Positions 61,738 to 64,000 of a DNA stretch of 64,000 nt are shown here, piece by piece. The translations under genes and the position numbers were made by a program. The notes beneath the pieces were generated by a model, which was not told the origin of the DNA, did not search any database, and was given only the letters and a program-made list of their open reading frames with translations. How positions within the stretch are numbered: position 1 is the first letter of the stretch; each line of letters opens with the position of its first letter. Origin of the DNA: Brevipalpus yothersi (lineage: Eukaryota; Arthropoda; Arachnida; Trombidiformes; Tenuipalpidae); contig QZCP01000556.1 in the NCBI GenBank assembly GCA_003956705.1, positions 393,163 through 457,162 of the forward strand. Direction: 5' to 3'.

Positions 61738-63165
61738 CTTTCCCTGGAAAAGTGTGGAATTTTTTTGACTACCTTACATGACTGACTTTTGAGAAACATA
61801 CATATATGACATGATTGACACGGCTCATCTAATTTTAGCTGAGGAATTTTGTTGATTCGGATTCACTTTACCTCGCTTTTCGTTGAACATTGACACATGC
61901 AACCCAACCAGTGGCCCATCATACCTGTTGTCAGAATTCTTGAGAAAAATTTCCGAATTAGCTTTTGATATATTCTTCAAAATTTCTATGCTACAAGAGT
62001 AAAAAATTTGATGAGATTTGAGCATTCATAAGAATCATATTTGATTGATTGAATAGAATGTTTTCCTCTTCGAAAAGCTCCCTTCTTCTGCTTGAAAAGG
62101 AGAGAGATTCAGCCCTAAAATTCATCGAAATTCATCTGAAACTCATCGACTTTACGAATTGTGTCTATTTCTCTGCCAGACTCTATATGAGTAAACTAAA
62201 AATCATCCATTTCAACAAGTGTAAGTGGTCTAACTGTCATGATGATGAGAGGCTTTGTATCGTTCTGAATTGAAAAAAAATCCAGGAAAAAAAAGAATAC
62301 CTTGACAAATATGTCCATGATCAGAGAATGAAATTACAGTGCATTCAAATGTTGAATTCCAATCTCATTCTTCAATCTTGTCATCGAGTAAACAGCCCTT
62401 GAGTTTACCGATCAATTATACATTCGAATCAATGTTACTGACTGATCCGCTTTCACTTCATGTACTACTACTGTATCATTTGGGATGTTGATGTTTATCA
62501 TTGATGAAAATTTCTATCCATCCAATTCTGTTGGATGAATTTTCCAATTTTCAATTTCTACTTCCTCACATCCAACAGCCCGATGATTAAGTGAGAAGTA
62601 TATTCTCAACATACGCTCAACATGTCCATTCAAATGGATCACTCAGTTATACTGAGGCTATTCTGATCGGAAAATTATATCTCCATATTCGGATTCAAGT
62701 GAACGTTTAACGTACTTTCACCATCATCGGTCGATAAAGCTTCTCAGATTATTGACCAGAGGAATATAATCAATCAATCGATGCTGGTTAGAGAGAGAAA
62801 GAGAGAGTAAAGAAGAGGGAGAAAAACTGATGACGAAAGAAGGAGAGCTATTTTCGTCACAAGAGAAGAGGTAAACACATCCACCCACGCAAATACTAGC
62901 TAGTCAGCTGAATGAGAGAGATTGATTGCGGCAAAAAAAATACTACCAAAATGCTCTAGAAAATTCTAATATCGCATGGCCAATGGTATGTGTCGGCAGG
63001 AAATCTCTACCGACACATCCAATCACCTCTACTAGAGATGATTGAATGGAGAGAGATAGATCAGAGATTGGTGTTTATCTGATGAAAATTTTATGTATTA
63101 TTATCAAATAATTGTGATGATGATGATAATAATTTTGGTAACAAAATTTTTTCTTTTTTTGGTCT
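59955..63165. other. Long gene-poor region with microsatellites
   Basis: Several GA/TC tracts, the longest (TC)n at about 61673-61733, and short TTTC repeats near 60216-60236. All open frames are short and lack domain features. I see no gene on either strand. Confidence 0.55.
61673..61733. repeat. (TC)n microsatellite
   Basis: Uninterrupted TC repeat of about 60 bases in a gene-free region. Confidence 0.95.
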
Positions 63166-63169
63166 CTAT

Positions 63170-63950
63170 TCAATTCCGAAACTTTGATTTCAGGGATCCA
63201 GGAATCGGAATAATGTAAACAAATGTGTTCAAACAGTATGATGATAGGATGAACATGAAAGTGAGAGCATAATTTTTGTAATGAGTCAATGACCATTCGG
63301 GAAGTAAATTTTTTGATGAATCTATTCCTTCCCTAAATCTTTGGGATAAAAAGTGTGTACCATTTATGAACATACAACGACCGGGAATTACATTCACTGG
63401 ACAATCTTCAAGAGCACCATTAGCGAGAACAGTAGGTGAGTGGGTGAGATGATTATTGTCATGATATTCTAGGAAAGAGAAGGACCAGTATGCGTAATAG
63501 TAAATATTTGCCATATTCAAATAGCCCATCCAATCAGGTGCAGACAGCATTGAGCGTAGAAATGCAGAACCGAGAACCATATAAATATTCATGAAAGCAC
63601 TGCTGGTGACGGCAGCAATGAATGGTGACTTTATGAGGCACATGATTGCCAGTGTATGTTGTTCTGGAAAAAGAGGCAAAGAGAGAGAGAAAGAGAAATG
63701 GTTCATATTAAACGGTGAATGGAATGAGAATTAATTTTGATTTACACTAACCAGCAAAGGTGTACAGAGCCCATATGATTGCCGAGAAAAGGCCCCATCG
63801 TTCCAGCCATTGTGTGTCATGCCTCAAACCGATGACCCAATATGATACACAGCCACACAATAGGCTTGTGATCAAATTGAAGGGCAAACTGGTGATAATT
63901 TGGGTGAAAATGAAGAGTGGTCCTCGATACAATGATAACCGGGATGATTC
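63170..63950 (-). CDS. ABCG-type half-transporter, C-terminal end (partial, ABCG5-like)
   Basis: Two last exons: 63752-63950 and 63170-63663 (phase 1 junction), about 230 residues; the upstream part, including the ATP-binding domain, is outside the window. The segment is the second half of the ABC2 membrane domain. LYRGPLFIFTQIITSLPFNL matches the ABCG 'Y...P.F..K.L.DLPF' helix start. ITSLLCGCVSYWVIGL and LERWGLFSAIIWALYTF are the next helices. IYMVLGSAFLRSMLSAPDWM is like ABCG5 'VGSGFLRNIQEMP', and a cysteine-bearing extracellular loop (CPVNVIPGRCMF) precedes the final helix. ABCG5/8 proteins export sterols; insect ABCGs move pigments, lipids or hormones. The substrate here cannot be inferred. 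Confidence 0.85.
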
Positions 63951-64000
63951 CTCGTAGAAACGATTACGATGGGAGGAAAAAGAGTAAGTAGTTATAGCTG

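Overview
This is eukaryotic nuclear DNA. Genes are split by short introns (mostly about 40-250 bases) with clean GT-AG borders. Intergenic sequence is AT-rich and packed with (GA)n/(TC)n microsatellites. Every recognisable protein is an animal protein, and several are arthropod-like, notably a Drosophila-type cryptochrome, a single SWEET sugar carrier and a Vilse-type RhoGAP. A compact arthropod genome, possibly a mite, fits best; the species is not determined. No prokaryotic operon, CRISPR array or intact mobile element was seen.

Layout. 0-5 kb: microsatellites, a Ser-rich first exon and a small secreted proline-rich protein. 5.8-9.6 kb: convergent pair of methylmalonate-semialdehyde dehydrogenase (+) and a DDX51-like helicase (-). 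10-21 kb: three minus-strand genes in a row: KDM2 (JmjC, CXXC, PHD, F-box, LRR), a KDM3-type protein that has the zinc finger but no JmjC domain, and ARHGAP39/Vilse (two WW, MyTH4, RhoGAP). 22.7-27.4 kb: TRAM1, a small membrane ORF, and the DDI1/2 aspartic protease. 28-48 kb mixes intact genes (cryptochrome, a CRAL-TRIO protein, a SAFB-like protein, CIB2) with broken gene pieces: a receptor-type tyrosine phosphatase, DJ-1, DNase II, two copies of a Nemo-like-kinase N-terminus, and a possible transposase relic. 49.6-64 kb: SWEET, a TMEM208-like protein, a TENT5 nucleotidyltransferase, a PX-domain protein, and the C-terminal end of an ABCG half-transporter that runs off the window.

The genes do not form one pathway. 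KDM2 and the KDM3-like gene are both chromatin factors and lie side by side. TRAM1, the TMEM208-like protein and DDI1/2 all relate to ER targeting or protein quality control but are not adjacent. Gene models were built by hand from splice sites, reading-frame continuity and family resemblance; untranslated exons were not determined. No undescribed multi-gene system was found. The strongest oddities are the JmjC-less KDM3 relative, the duplicated NLK fragments, the cluster of decaying gene pieces, and repeated use of first coding exons of only 6-18 nucleotides.
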